This document shows, one piece after another, positions 1 to 11,981 of a stretch of DNA of 64,000 nt (its first letter is position 1; each line of letters starts with the position of its first letter). Position numbers and translations under genes: made by a program. Location of the stretch: NCBI GenBank assembly GCA_037953625.1, contig CM075654.1, positions 48,987,001 through 49,051,000 of the forward strand, read 5' to 3'. The stretch is from Crotalaria pallida (Eukaryota > Streptophyta > Magnoliopsida > Fabales > Fabaceae). The notes under the pieces were generated by a model, which was given only the letters and a program-made list of their open reading frames with translations, ran no database searches and was not told the origin of the DNA.

Positions 1-2168
1 ACTTAAGTAAGCAGTTTCTAAGATGACATACCGAACTACCAAGCCAAACACAAGTAGTCAAATAGCAAATAAATCACAAGTAATCAAACCCATATATCTC
101 ATGCATATATCAACATTTAGCTCGGTTCGCATACCCACATCCTCGTCTGGCTCGGCTCACATCATAAACCAGTTAACTCAATACTAGCTATACCTCGGTT
201 TACATTCTCTTACCTCGGATTACCATTACTCATTATTCCACTCACATAGTTTACAATCTTTTACTCTTCTCGGATGCATACACCCAGTGCATGTCTTACA
301 CCATTTAAGTCGGATATTGGAGTGTCCATAGCTGCGAGTACCACAATACCCGTCTTACAGCTGCGAGCACCAAAATGCTCGGTTACGCGATCAATGCACG
401 CACCCAGTACGCGACTGCTATGACCAGGAACACTACCGCCGATCATTCTATGGAGTAAGGAGTGTCCATAACTGCGAGTACCACAATACTCGTCTTACAG
501 CTGCGAGCACCACAATGCTCGGCTTACGCGATCAATGCACGCACCCAGTACGCGTCTGCTATGACCAGGAACACTTCGTGCCGATTCCGTTCTCGGAACC
601 TTGTGTGTCATAACTGCGAGCACCACCATGCTCGTCTTACAGCTGCGAGCACCACAATGCTCGGCTTACGCGATCAATGCACGCACCCGGTATGCGTCTG
701 CTATGACCCGACCACACAACCATTTCTCTTTAATTCCCTTTATCTTATTAACCATTACTTTTAGTTCGGCCCACCTCAGTTCACCTCTTTAATTTATTCC
801 TCTTTTCATCTATCTCGACTCAACCCTTCACCCATTCCCGATTTCCATTATTCCTATTATCTATCTCGTCTACCTAACTCATTATGTAACTTATTAGTTT
901 GTCTTTTCGATCCACCCTGGTTACCATTTTTCTCATTCTCCATTCTCACCCTCTCTCGGCTCGGCCACAGATACAAATACCAAATATCAAAGCTCATAAA
1001 CACTTATACAACAACAACCGTATGCACAAAACATTTAGTCAATCCATCATATAAAATACAGCATATGGAATATAGCATGTAATAAAAAGTGATATTCCAT
1101 CTTACCTAAAATCCATGTTTCTAGTTCATTCATTAATTCCCCTTTTTCCCCTTTTACCATTTCTCTTCTAACATTAACCTATGTCCATTCCCTAATCTAA
1201 TACCCACTCTTAGTACCCTTTATGAACACCCTAGAAACCCAAACTCAAGTAGAGGTAACACTCACTCCTTACCTCAAACCGTGTGAGATAAGAGTTGAGA
1301 GTTTGAGAATGGTTTTCTTGATGCTTGATCTTGGAGCTTCACACCTTTGAATCCTTTTCCTCCTTGCTGCCACCACCACGCCACGTTACACACGAACTTC
1401 ACGGCGGCCCAGGGACTCCAGATTAAAACGGGGACGGAGAGAAGGAGGGTCTCCGGTTGAGGTTTGGTTGTTGGAGGGGGGGGAATATCCGTGGGAAGGG
1501 AGGGAGAAAGAAGTGTTAGGGCTGCTGGACTTTGAGAGAAAGAGAGAGAGACGTAGGGAAGAGAGAAGAATAAAAGTGAGAAGTGTTATGGGTTATGTGT
1601 TGGGATTTTCTTTTATTCAAATGTGGAAGATATTTGTGTGGCTCTCGTTGGAGGCTTCTTAAGGAAGCTTGAATATGTGGACAGGATTCATTGGCTTCTT
1701 GAGGAAGCCATGAACAGTACATTGAAAAGGACATAAAGCAGTGATAATGACATAAAGTGAAGGACAGTACCGTACGGACGGTACGAAAACCAAAGGGTTA
1801 ACAGCTCCACATGAACTGGCACGGAGGAGCTAGGACGCGTTGGCTCGGGTACGTCGGCTAGGATACGTTGGCTCGGTTTGTAGGAACAGCAGTAGTCCGA
1901 GCTTCCCTCTCGGACAGGAGTCTGAGATCGGCTAATCTAGACTGGACAATGGGTTTCACGTTGGGTTCCCTTTCAACTCGGTTCATAAGCACACAATCTT
2001 ATCTAGCTCGGCCGAGATCGGGCCGAGGCCTTAATCTCACATCCTAGGTCGGCCTATGCTCATACTACCCTTCTAACCTTGCTCAATTTCTAAGGCTTAA
2101 TCCTATCCTTAAATAGATATTTATATACTAAAATTATATTATTTAATATTAATTTTCGGGATGTTACA
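1..2168. repeat. LTR-like retrotransposon end (left part outside window)
   Basis: No gene is visible. The stretch is a low-coding, CTCGG-rich sequence that carries a 140-bp tandem repeat and ends with CGGGATGTTACA at 2157-2168, an end typical of plant Ty3/gypsy LTRs. The left boundary lies before the window and no target-site duplication can be tested, so it may be a solo LTR, a truncated LTR or unrelated repeat DNA. Short reading frames here have no recognisable domains. Confidence 0.35.
321..714. repeat. Tandem repeat, about 140-bp unit, nearly three copies
   Basis: Units start near 321, 461 and 601. Each begins with a variant of AGTGTCCATAACTGCGAG and continues through a block ending in GTCTGCTATGACC. 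Units 1 and 2 differ by scattered substitutions and have diverged tails; unit 3 is partial. GCGAGCACCA also recurs inside each unit, so there is a subrepeat. This explains the overlapping frames with near-identical peptides here; they are not genes. Confidence 0.8.
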
Positions 2169-2211
2169 AGTATCAAGTAGACGGAAGACGATTTCAAATC
2201 AGCAAAGAATA

Positions 2212-2334
2212 CTAACGGTTGGGACTAACGATATTAACGATTTGAAACGTAAGGGACCATATTGACACCAAATAAAGCTAAGGGACCAAATTGAAATAAA
2301 AAAAATAAGGTAAGGGACCAAATGAGTAGTTTAG
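2212..2334. mobile_element. Truncated MULE-type MITE (same family as 14902-15251)
   Basis: The stretch contains repeated AAGGGACCA motifs and ends with GGTAAGGGACCAAATGAG followed by TAGTTTAGCC. This is the right-hand half of the foldback element at 14902-15251 (reverse complement of its left end). The left half is missing and no target duplication is visible. Confidence 0.5.
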
Positions 2335-2696
2335 CCTCTTTTTTTTTTAATAATTTGTACAATTCAACCACTTCCATGTATAGTTTAACATACCGAAAAA
2401 TTTTTACAATTTAACCACTCCACATACATAGTTTAATATACCGAAAATTTCTACAGTTCCTATTTATTTATTTATTTTTAAATTTCAATCGTCTAAACTT
2501 CTTTATTTATTTCTTTTTTTTAATTTCTACGGTTCCTATTTATTTTTTTTAACACCGAAAATTGATAGTTTACAAAAATATCATCACATGAGCACAAGAA
2601 AATTGGATTCCCTCATTCAACCAAATTCAAACAACATGTTTCGGTTCAAATTTGATTTTTTTCTTTGGAGGTTGATTGGTTTAATATTTGCAAGTG

Positions 2697-2733
2697 ATAT
2701 ATATATATACACACACACACACATGTATATATA
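2697..2733. repeat. Compound (TA)n(CA)n microsatellite
   Basis: An alternating TA run passes directly into a CA run and then back to TATATA. Both halves are short, and there is no coding potential. Confidence 0.85.
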
Positions 2734-2979
2734 AAACAAATTTTCAAGTGGAGCATTATTTATTAGTTGTTGTATTTTTTTCCATTCCGTTCTAAATACT
2801 CGTAGGGACTGAAATCTTAGGACTAATGTCACTAACAATTTATATTTTTTTTTTCAAAAAAATTAATGAATAAACTTCATTTATTTTTTACACATGTTTT
2901 TTTTAACCAATAATAAGTTTTTTTTCCTTTTATAATGAACACATGGACATGTAAAGTTAAGAAAATGTGGATTTTTTTT

Positions 2980-3367
2980 CTCGCTGGCCCTAACCCAGCC
3001 GGGTTTACTTGGCCCGAACCCGAATCCGATCGGGCAGGGCTAGATATCCCGGGTTGAATAAATATGCTATATTGAAAAGCCTGAGCCCTTTGATTTTTCG
3101 GGTTTTTTGGCCCGGCCCATTTTGACAGCTCTAGTGGGGAGGGCCTGGGATTGTAATACCCGACCCGCCCTTGCCCCCAAACCCATCCTAATATAATCAT
3201 TAAAAATAATTAGATGGGTTAATCGTGAGTTTCCCTGAACTTGACGACGATGAGTTTGAGTTTTACTTTTTCATACCTGCTCTCCTTGAACTTGCACCCA
3301 GATCTATCCCGCTCTTAATGAGTGCCGGACTGGTAATGGCGAAACTCGACCCGTTGCCATGCCTACT
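2980..3367. mobile_element. hAT-like element remnants (CCCGACCCG-rich)
   Basis: Two fused pieces are visible. The first ends near 3135 with GGCCCATTTTGACAGCTCTA, a hAT-like terminus. The second, from about 3138, matches the interior and right part of the element at 12730-13748 (GGATTGTAA, ACCCGACCCGCCC, AAACCCATCCT, ACTTTTTCATACC) and ends with GTTGCCATGCCTA at 3355-3367. Neither has a complete pair of ends. Confidence 0.55.
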
Positions 3368-3435
3368 ATCTATCCTTGGAATGGAACAATAGTATTACAA
3401 CTCATGACCCTTTGCCCCATAAGTTTTGTTTATTT

Positions 3436-3977
3436 AGCCTTTTTACTTTGTCTCATAAGTAATGTAATTTTATAAATCCAATACTCATTTATACTTCTTT
3501 TTTCAAACATACCCTTATTTATTACATTCTATTTTTCACCACCTATTTCTCTATCTTTCTTCAATATAATCTTTGTACATTTATCATTACTCTCTCTACT
3601 ATTTTTAAATGGTAGTAATTTAGTCAAAATATATCAAATTCTTACATTATATACATATTTATTAATCTATGTGCAATTTCTAAATTAACATAAGCAATTT
3701 CTAAATCAACATCACTTATGAGATTTTTTTTGGTCTGTACTCTTTGGCCGGTACCACAAGTGTCCTCAAGAACACCTTTAATATCGAGGAACCCTTGAGA
3801 CTAATATAATCTTGCACAAGGTTGCGTTCCTATGCCTCTCCCAGCAAGGTGTGTTAACCGGAAATCGAACCTGAGACTTCTTAGTCTTAGGCCCCATTCT
3901 CAAGTTCTCAAGTTGGCAGGATCACACCACCTGAGCCAATCCCCGTTGATACATGAGATGGAATGAGTAGTAACTTA
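3436..3977 (-). mobile_element. Stowaway-like MITE, family A, interrupted by a SINE
   Basis: Read on the minus strand, this matches the complete copy at 4561-4864 over most of its length (ACTTATGAGACA, a stretch around GTATAAATGAG, TTGAAGAGAGA). The SINE at 3725-3952 splits it near its right end, and the sequence resumes with ATGGAATGAGTAG. The left end is ragged, so the outer boundary is approximate. Confidence 0.6.
3725..3952 (-). mobile_element. tRNA-derived SINE
   Basis: On the minus strand it starts with GGGGATTGGCTCAGGTGGTG, an A-box-like segment. A B-box-like GGTTCGATTTCC follows, and the element ends in an A tail (T run at 3725-3732 on the plus strand). It is flanked by the 7-bp direct repeat ATGAGAT (3718-3724 and 3953-3959). 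A second copy of the same family lies at 34095-34320. The element encodes no protein and depends on LINE machinery. Confidence 0.8.
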
Positions 3978-4560
3978 GGCTGCACTATAGCAATTATTAG
4001 GTGTTTTTAATTAATTTATTGAACTCCCAACCCTTGGAGTTTTCGCTAGCATCATGTGCTCACATTTTTTTTGTCAATTGAGTTTGGCTCTTAGAAAAGG
4101 AGTTGTGATATATTGTACTCTCGAAATCTATCTTTATTCACTTGATGTTCGGTTTCCAAAAAAAAAATATGCCTTTATTTAAAAGAGCAATATTTTACTT
4201 GAATAGAGTATTATTAAATGATGCTGAAAAAAGATATAGTGTCATAAAGAAATCGTGCTTGACAATGTACTTCTCATGTATTAAACTCAAGTATTATAGA
4301 ATAAGCTTTCACATTTTGGTTTTGTCCAAGAGTGGTATTATCAAATACATGCTATCCAAACCAATTATACATGGCTGGTTGACAAAACGACGCTAAATGT
4401 GTTTGTCTTTTTTTTATTATTATTATTACAATGGTTCTAGAGCTAAGGGTTCAGAGCTTTGGGTCTTATCCGGTTCGGTACGTCACTTGAACCGCGTATG
4501 CTCAAGAATAGGTCAATCCCATGATAAACAGGTCAAAGCTATTTTGAATCGTGCAAAATA

Positions 4561-4864
4561 CTCTCTCTGTTCCATAAGTTATGATCTTTTGGAGATTTCA
4601 CGCTGATTAAGAAATGAGTAAATGATTGTAAAAATTTGATATAATTTGACTAAATTACCCGCATTTAATAGAAGGAGAGATAATAATTTTAAATGTATGA
4701 AGATTATATTGAAGAGAGATGAAGAAATGAGTGATGAAAAAGAGGATGCAACAAATAAGGGTATGTTTGGAAAAAGAAGTATAAATCAGTCTTGGATTTC
4801 TAAATGATGATGACTTATGAGACAAAAAATCTTAAAAAAATCGTAACTTATAAGATAAAGAGAG
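4561..4864. mobile_element. Stowaway-like MITE, family A
   Basis: Terminal inverted repeats are CTCTCTCTGTTCCATAAG at the left and CTTATAAGATAAAGAGAG at the right. TA dinucleotides flank it at 4559-4560 and 4865-4866, as expected for Tc1/mariner MITEs. Other copies are at 3436-3977 and 36564-36836. It lies just upstream of the first F-box gene and could affect its promoter. Confidence 0.75.
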
Positions 4865-5126
4865 TAACGGTGAACCGAACCAGTTAAAACCGGTCAAAAA
4901 GATGCTGACCATGTTAATAACAAAGAAAAAAATTCTCATTTTTTATGAACTGTGTAGTCAACTAGTCATCATCATCAGTGGGACTCGAAGCATCACCACT
5001 CTCCAATCCTCCACCATTTTCCATTCATTGACGTCGATCCACTAACCCTCCCAAACGCACCGCCGCTATCACATTCTCCGTTTCCATTGCCTTCCCGTAA
5101 CCCTAACAAATCTCTCTCTATTTCCG

Positions 5127-6317
5127 ATGTCGAAGTTTGATAAGATAAGCAAGTTACCCGATGGAGTGCTATGCCACATCCTCTCATTCCTCCCAACCAA
5201 AGACGCCGTCACAACATGCATCCTCTCAAAGAGGTGGACCCCACTCTGGCTCTCCGTTCCCGTTCTCGATTTCACAGAACCCGACGACTATAAACCGCGA
5301 CGGCCTTTTCATTTTCGCCGTATGGTTTACGCCGTTATGCTCAAGCGACACGTGTCACAGCCATTGAAAAGATTCCGTCTCACTTGCTTGGAGCAATCTT
5401 TTGCCTGCACCTCTGCTGATGTCAGCACATGGGTCGATGCTGCGATACAGCGCGGCGTTGAGGAACTCGACCTCAACCTGCCCCCGCATATAAGTTTACC
5501 CTCGCTCAAAATGATGGAGCTGGAATATGTTCTTTTTAAAGAGCATCGCCATCTTACGCAGCTTCTTTTCGGTTGTCCGATTCTCGAGGTTTTGGAGGTG
5601 GTCGGGCCATTAGTTGCTGACTTTACTGAAGGAGAGTTTCCAACTTTGCAAAAGCTGGTCAGCGCAGACCTTTCTTTTTCTCAAACTTCTATTCCCTGGA
5701 AATGGATTTGTAATGTGAAGTTTCTTCGCGTTCTAGAGGTACCAGAATTATGCTTTCTGAAATCACTATCGAATTTGCATCATTTTAATATTTGTTTTTA
5801 TTCTCAGGAGTTTCCCAGTTGCAAGGTTACTTGCACATTCAGTAATTTGACGATTCTAGAGCTTATTGTTAAAACTTATAACTTGAATTGGTTGGTAGAA
5901 ATGCTGCAGCATTGCCCGAAGCTTCAAATTTTAGCAATTGAAAAGGTTTTTTCTAATGCCTTGTTCAAGAATGATTCTTGTATTACCTTTTCCTGACATT
6001 TTTATTAAATTTCATATGATGTCTTTTGTCAACAGCGTGGTGGTGATAATGATGACATCGATCACAATGAGTGGGTCCAGCCACAATTTGTACCTGAGTG
6101 CCTGTCATCACACTTGAGGACATGCTCTCTTATAAACTATCGAGGCCACGATCGTGAGCTGCAATTTTCAAAATATATTATGAAGAATGCGAAAGTTTTA
6201 CATACTATGAGAATCTGCTGTCATACATCCACAGCTCTCGTGGCAAAGTTCGAAATGATAAAAAAATTATCTTTGTGCCCAAGGAGCTCTATAGCATGTG
6301 AACTTTCATTCGAATGA
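5127..6317 (+). CDS. F-box/FBD/LRR-type protein, copy 1 (two exons)
   Basis: Predicted F-box subunit of an SCF ubiquitin ligase that would bind SKP1 through its N-terminus and recruit an unknown target. Exon 1 is 5127-5945, a 90-bp intron (GT...AG) is 5946-6035, and exon 2 is 6036-6317, giving 366 residues. The F-box spans about residues 6-50 (ISKLPDGVLCHILSFLPTKD, then LSKRW). A leucine-rich middle region follows, and exon 2 encodes an FBD domain (WVQPQFVPECLSSHLR, then a CSLINYRG segment). Without splicing the frame would stop at 5994-5996 and lose the FBD; the same junction works in copy 3. Compared with copy 3 it lacks exactly 28 codons in the leucine-rich region, an in-frame loss between two CCCTC repeats. 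The ATG context and 5' flank match the other copies. Family membership is clear; the substrate is unknown. Confidence 0.85.
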
Positions 6318-8505
6318 TAAGTCACAAATACGATTTGTTTGAAGATGTTTTTAGATATCTGCTATTTAATCAGTAGTGCTCTTATACAACTCTTGCTTGC
6401 TGGTTTTGGTTATTTTGAAAGACATAGACTTTGTCTATCTCACAAACTAAAGAGAATGATTGATTATCATCAGATTATGATGGATTATGATTTTCTTTGT
6501 TTGTCGTTGAAACATTTCCTTCCTAAAATGATATCCTTGCATTTTATAATTTTTCCCACATGGAGCTTATCTTTGTGGCTTATAACTTGGTGTGGTCAGT
6601 ACAAGTGCTCAAGCATTGCTTCAACCTTCAAATCCATCAGTTTGTTTCTGTTTAGTTTTAGGTCTATTTCCACTTTTTCATGTATTGTCATATCTCTAGG
6701 TTTTATTTTATGTCTATCAATCCTTCTACTGATAGAAATTTTGCATAACCATGATTTGTTACTGAATGCCATTCATCCTTAGAACATTCTTTCTTTTAGA
6801 GGATATAGAAGCCTTTAATGGGAGCTGCATTTTGTAAGATATATTTTGCGATATGCAAGAGTTGTATGGACCATGAATATATGTTGTACCCGTTCCAAAG
6901 TTCCAACATCCAGAGGCAAAGCATGAAATGATAGAAAAAGTTACTACATGTGAACTTTAATTCAAACTACAATGGATAGGTTTTCTAAGTAGCTAGAAGT
7001 ATGTAGTTCTTAGAATTATGCTTTCTCATTAGTTTCTGCATATGCAACTGTTAGTTTTGGTGGTTTTGAAGGACAGGTACTTTGTCTATTTTTCAAATTA
7101 AAGAGAACGACTATCCTTACTCCTTACTGTCATAGAATTTAAAATGTCAAATGGATCTTTAAGTTACCAAATGTCCGTAGGTCCTGTCATCTTTCTCTTT
7201 ACTGATGATTGTCTGCAATTCTAGTTACAGCATCATATCTCGTGGTCATGTTCTGTAGCAATATTTATGGTGATTTTTAGTGAGGGTGGGAGTGTGAAAA
7301 TTGTATACTAGTGTTTTTTTTCTCCCTTCATATTAGCCAGCTGCTCTCATTTTTCTCTTTGACAATCATGTCTGTTGCAGCTACTCACAAAATTAAACAA
7401 GTAGATTGCAGAAGACAATCATGCCCGTTGCATCTACTCACAAAATTAAACAAGTAGTTTACTGAAGAAAAGAGCCCTTCTTTCAATCTTTAATGGCATT
7501 AAGGTTCTGGTTGTCATGTATAGCCTTTACCTGGGTAGTCAATCACGTGTGATTAGCGGCGCTATTGCGAAGGAGTGGTGTTGACCAACACCTTGCTTTG
7601 ACAGGAGAGCGGTTCGAGGGGCATATGGTTGTCATGTCATGTTGCAACATCGAAATTAAATGTCGATCGTGGGTTGCAGCATCACTACTAGTTTCTGCAA
7701 CTGCAACCCTTATTTTTAGAGAGAATAGGTCATTTTTGCCTTTTTTTTAAAGGGGAAATGTTCATGTTACCCTATTTTTTAAAATAAAAACGTCATTGTT
7801 GCCCTTGCTTTTTTATACGCTGAAACTACTCTTTTGGTATTTTTTGTCATTTCATTCACCCTCTCCCTTCTACATAAATTTCCTGAAGCCTTGAGTGTTT
7901 GAATTTAAAAGTCGCAAGCTTTGACACTCCTTCCCATCATTCTCACTCACTCACTCTATTTGTCAAATGAAATTGGTTCCCCTTCTTCTGAACCTTCCTT
8001 CTCCTCAGTATGTCCATCTCAATCTTGCTTGAAGAGCTCAGTTTACACAGATGTGGCCTCTGATTACCACGACCTATGATTACCATTGCCACACCACTCC
8101 CCAAAGGCATGTTGCCAACGTTGGGTTGCCAAAAGCCTGAAACCCACGAACAACAATGTTATTATCGTATGGAAATGGAACTACATGAAATACATTAATA
8201 GGATGTAACTTGTAATTTTGTCCCAAAACCGGTACCGATAGGATAACTAGAGTTAAAGAACATCAGATGGGAGTGATAAGGATTTTAGATTTGAAGCTTT
8301 ACACGCTTTACTTTTTAGATTTGAAAATTTGACTATGATTTGATTATTAATTATGAATGTGTGCTTAATTTGGTGTGATTTAGGATGTTTGAGTATTTAT
8401 TTGCATAATATAAATTACTTGTATCATTTTCACTTGGTTGTAATACTTGTATCATTTTCACTTGGTTGTAAGGGCCAGCCCACTATTGTGCTATGATAAA
8501 TTATT
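6318..8505. other. Duplicated non-coding flank downstream of F-box copy 1
   Basis: No gene is recognised. The whole stretch is collinear with 21080-23565 downstream of copy 3, apart from indels and the Stowaway MITE there, so it belongs to the segmental duplication. The first few hundred bases probably include the 3' UTR. A 61-codon frame at 7565-7750 has a counterpart at 22332-22526, but the two differ by many amino-acid changes with no sign of protein conservation. At 8506 the duplicate is interrupted by a MULE. Confidence 0.7.
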
Positions 8506-11159
8506 GGGCTTTACTTCGGTACCCTTTGAAAATAGAGGGTTTATGTACTCTTTTAATGTGGCTCAATAGAAATTAGCCATGTGTTTTTTTTTGCCGCGTC
8601 ATCGGGGCATATTTTTAATTTATAAATTTTATAATTAGGTCCCTAAAATATTTATTTAAAAACATTATTTTTATCCTTAATGTAATTTACCAAAAATACC
8701 ATCATTCTAATATTATTTTTCATCTACCCAAATTTTAATTTTATATTTCATCTACCCAAAATACCCTCATTTTAATATTATTTGTATTTACCCAAAAAAC
8801 CCTTAAAAATTTATAATTTCTCATTTCACTACTCACTCACGTTATTCTTCTCCATCAGACCCTTCTTCTTCTTCTTCTATCAATGCCAAGTACCAACATT
8901 ATCACCTTCTTCTTTTTTATTCATAAATTCTTCATTGGAAAACTCATAAGCAAATTCAGGAACATACCTTCTTCATCATCACTTTTTTTATTCTTCACTC
9001 TCCAACCCGTTTTTATTTTCAAACCCAATCCAAATTCTGTCGCCACCACCGCCATAGATAGGTTCTCTTTCTTCCTCTTTTAGGGATTTCATTGCCTTAA
9101 TATTTAATTAAATTAATTTCATTCATTCTATTTTTGGTGGCTTCTAGTTATTAAGAGTTCAGGATATACGATGAGACTCACGTTGTTTGATATGCTAATG
9201 TTTTCTACTTCCTCTATCCCATTATCTTGGTAAAAAAATGTAATTTTTTTTGTCCCAAATTAAAATAAAAATAATTAATGAAAAATCTTGAAGATTGTAT
9301 ATTATATTATATTAAAAATCTTAAAAATAATTAATGAAAAATATTAAAGATCGTAAAAATAATATGAAAGTTTGTGTGATAGAAATTTGTAATTGATGAA
9401 TGAATCATACATTATATTTTATTTTGAAAATAGAATCATGCATTGAATCAAAAATATATTATCTCATTTTTATTTACTATTTTGACTTTTACCAATATAA
9501 TTGGACCGAGGGAGTGTCTCAAATTTTTTTCCTTATCTCCTACTCTATTAGAGGAGCGAAGTTTCTCTTATCTTATTTTATGTTCATATCATCTCATTTA
9601 ATTAATGAAAAATCTTAAAGATGGTAAAAATGATATGAAAATTTGTGTGATAGAATTTTGTAATTAATGAATGAATCATACATTATATTTTATTTTGAAA
9701 ATAGAATAATGCATTATATCAAAAAGATATTTTCTTTTTTTTTATTTACTACTTTGACTTTTATCAAGATAAGGAGATCGAAAGAGTATCTCAAATTTTC
9801 TTTCCTTATCTTTTGTTTCATTAGAGGAACGAAATTTCTCTTATCTTATTTTATATTCATATCATCTCATTTAATGCTCAATTTTTTCTTACCTTATCTC
9901 CTACTCTATATTAGAGAAGTGAAATTTATCTTATTTTGCGCTCATATCATCTCAATTTATTATCTCTCATATACTCTCTCCGTCCCACTATTTTGGTAAA
10001 AAATGAAGTTTTTTTTGTCCCAATTCAAATTAAAAATAATTAATGAAAAATCAATCTTAAAGATTGTATTTTATCTTAAAAATTGTATATTACATTAAAA
10101 TTATTTAAAACAATTAATGAAAAATCTTAAAAATTGTAAAAATAATATGAAAATTTGTGTGATAGAAATTTGTAATTAATGAAGGAATCAAGCATTATAT
10201 TTTATTTGAAAACAAAATCAAGCATTATATCAAAAAGATATTCTCTTCTTTTTTTGTTGACTACTCTGACCTTTTTCCAAGATAATGGGACACGTTGTTT
10301 CTCACCACCATTCAACTGTATTAAAAAAAACATTATTGCTAAAAATTGAATTTTTTTTAATGAACAATTTAAGACTTTTGTCAATGAAAATGTGAAAAAT
10401 TTTATTTTCTTCATTATTAGATTTGGGGAATAAAAAAAATAATCACGTGTTATGAGTTTACACATAATTGTGTTTCCCTGGGCAGAGAGCAACAATCAAC
10501 CCAAAAAACATCAACGTATACAGCTGACAGCACGGGACCCACAGAAATAAAATCTAAAGGATATGAGCATCCTAAAAGAGGAAGAAAGAGAACCTATCTA
10601 TGGTGGTGGTGGTGCCGAAATTGGGATTGAGTTTGGAAATGAAAGTGGGTTTCAAAATCAAAGGGAATAATATAAAAGAAGGTGATGATGAAAAAGGTAT
10701 GCTCCTGCGTTTGTTGTTGGGTTTTTTTATGAAGAACGAAGGTATGAATAAAGAAGAAGAAGGTGATGATGTTGGTACTTGGCACTCATAGAAGAAGAAA
10801 GGTATGATAGATTGATGGAAAAGAATAACGTGGGAGGATAGTGAAATGAGAAATTATAAATTATTAAGAGTATTTTGGATAGATACAAATGGTATTAAGA
10901 TGAGGGTACTTAGAGTAAATGAAATATAAAATTAAAATTAGGGTATTTTGGGTAGATGAAAAATAATATTAAAATGATGGTATTTTGGGTAAATTACATT
11001 AAGGATAAAAAAAATATTTTAGGGATCTAATTATAAAACTTATAAATCAAAAATATACCCCGCTGACATGGCAAAGAACAACACATGGCAAAAACTTATT
11101 AGTCCATGTCAAAAGGGTACCAAAACCCTTTCATCTCATAGGGTTCCTAAGCAAAGCCC
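8506..11159. mobile_element. Non-autonomous MULE with long TIRs and 9-bp TSD
   Basis: Long terminal inverted repeats of about 580-590 bp (8506-9086 and 10571-11159) start GGGCTTTACTTCGGTACCCT at the left; the right end is AGGGTTCCTAAGCAAAGCCC. A perfect 9-bp target duplication TAAATTATT flanks them (8497-8505 and 11160-11168), the hallmark of Mutator-like elements. The paralogous site near 23565-23575 is empty and carries the target only once, which confirms the boundaries and shows insertion after the segmental duplication. The centre holds tandem repeats and no transposase. Both TIRs contain a TTC-rich tract followed by ATGCCAAGTACCAAC, possibly captured gene-leader sequence, but no real protein is recognisable. 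Confidence 0.93.
9205..10290. repeat. Degenerate tandem repeats inside the MULE
   Basis: Blocks of about 270-400 bp recur three to four times. Each has AATTAATGAAAAATCTTAAA, then AAAATTTGTGTGATAGAA, then TAATGAATGAATCA, and a CTTATCTTATTTTA-like stretch. Motifs such as TACTCTCTCCGTCCCACTAT and TCCTCTATCCCATTATCTTG resemble Stowaway ends, so the array may come from MITE insertions amplified inside the MULE. The long A+T frames here are not genes. Confidence 0.65.
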
Positions 11160-11981
11160 TAAATTATTTTGCCACCCTAACATCATATCATGCCACCCAA
11201 AAAATGATAATATGTCCTAAATACCCCTAAAGTTGTTTTTAATTTTCCTTTCCTTCTATTTTCTTTCCTATTCTATTTCCCTCTCTCATATTCACATCCT
11301 TTATCCTCTTTTCCTCTCTCACAAACTCTTGAAGAGAAACACCGCATCTTTAAGCGCTTATTTTTCTTCTTCAACACTCACTAAGGTTCCATTATCTCCC
11401 TCCATGCATTTTTCATCATCTTCAACAGTACCCGTTGTGGTCCATTAATAATTAAATTAATGTGTTATTTACAAGTAAAAATTATTACTACCTCCCTACA
11501 TCTTTAATTAATTGATAGTTGTGTTGTGTTTCAAGTTTTGCATTAAAATAAAATAATGAAACTGAGATATACAAGTCATGAACTGGTCTCACAACCCGTG
11601 AATTATACTGAGGTTGTGAGACCTGTTCACGACCCGTGCTTCAATTGCGGAGAAAAAAATAATGGTTGGAGTAGCGCAAAGAGCATTCATGGTACCAAAT
11701 TATGGCTTCTTTTTCCATGATGCACAATGATGATATGAGTTTGAGTGCTCTTCTCACTCACTCTTGACATATTTTTTGAGGTTATATCTCATTACAAAAG
11801 AAGAAGCCATAGGCAATGTGTGCTTGTGTAGTTATAGTAAGCATTAAGATCTTGATGGATAATAGCTTGGATGATCGGAGAAGAAGAACAACGAATAAAT
11901 GAGGGAGGAAAATAAGCAAAAAAAATGGAAAAAGGAAAATTTTAGTAAAAGAATAAAACTGTAATATTTTATATATTAGGG
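11160..11981. other. Continuation of the duplicated flank (non-coding)
   Basis: Collinear with about 23566-24670 downstream of F-box copy 3. Shared landmarks are CACCCTAACATCATATCAT, TTGATAGTTGTGTTGTG and ATAATGGTTGGAGTAGCG. Copy 3 has an expanded minisatellite where this copy has only about one unit (around 11575-11640). No gene is supported. Confidence 0.7.

Noticed and set aside
321..714. CRISPR-like array
   Set aside because: Units are 140 bp without unique spacers, and the genome is eukaryotic.
8883..10791. Frames starting MPSTNIITFFFF on both strands as a duplicated gene
   Set aside because: They are the two TIRs of one MULE read in opposite directions, dominated by TTC/GAA-rich sequence.
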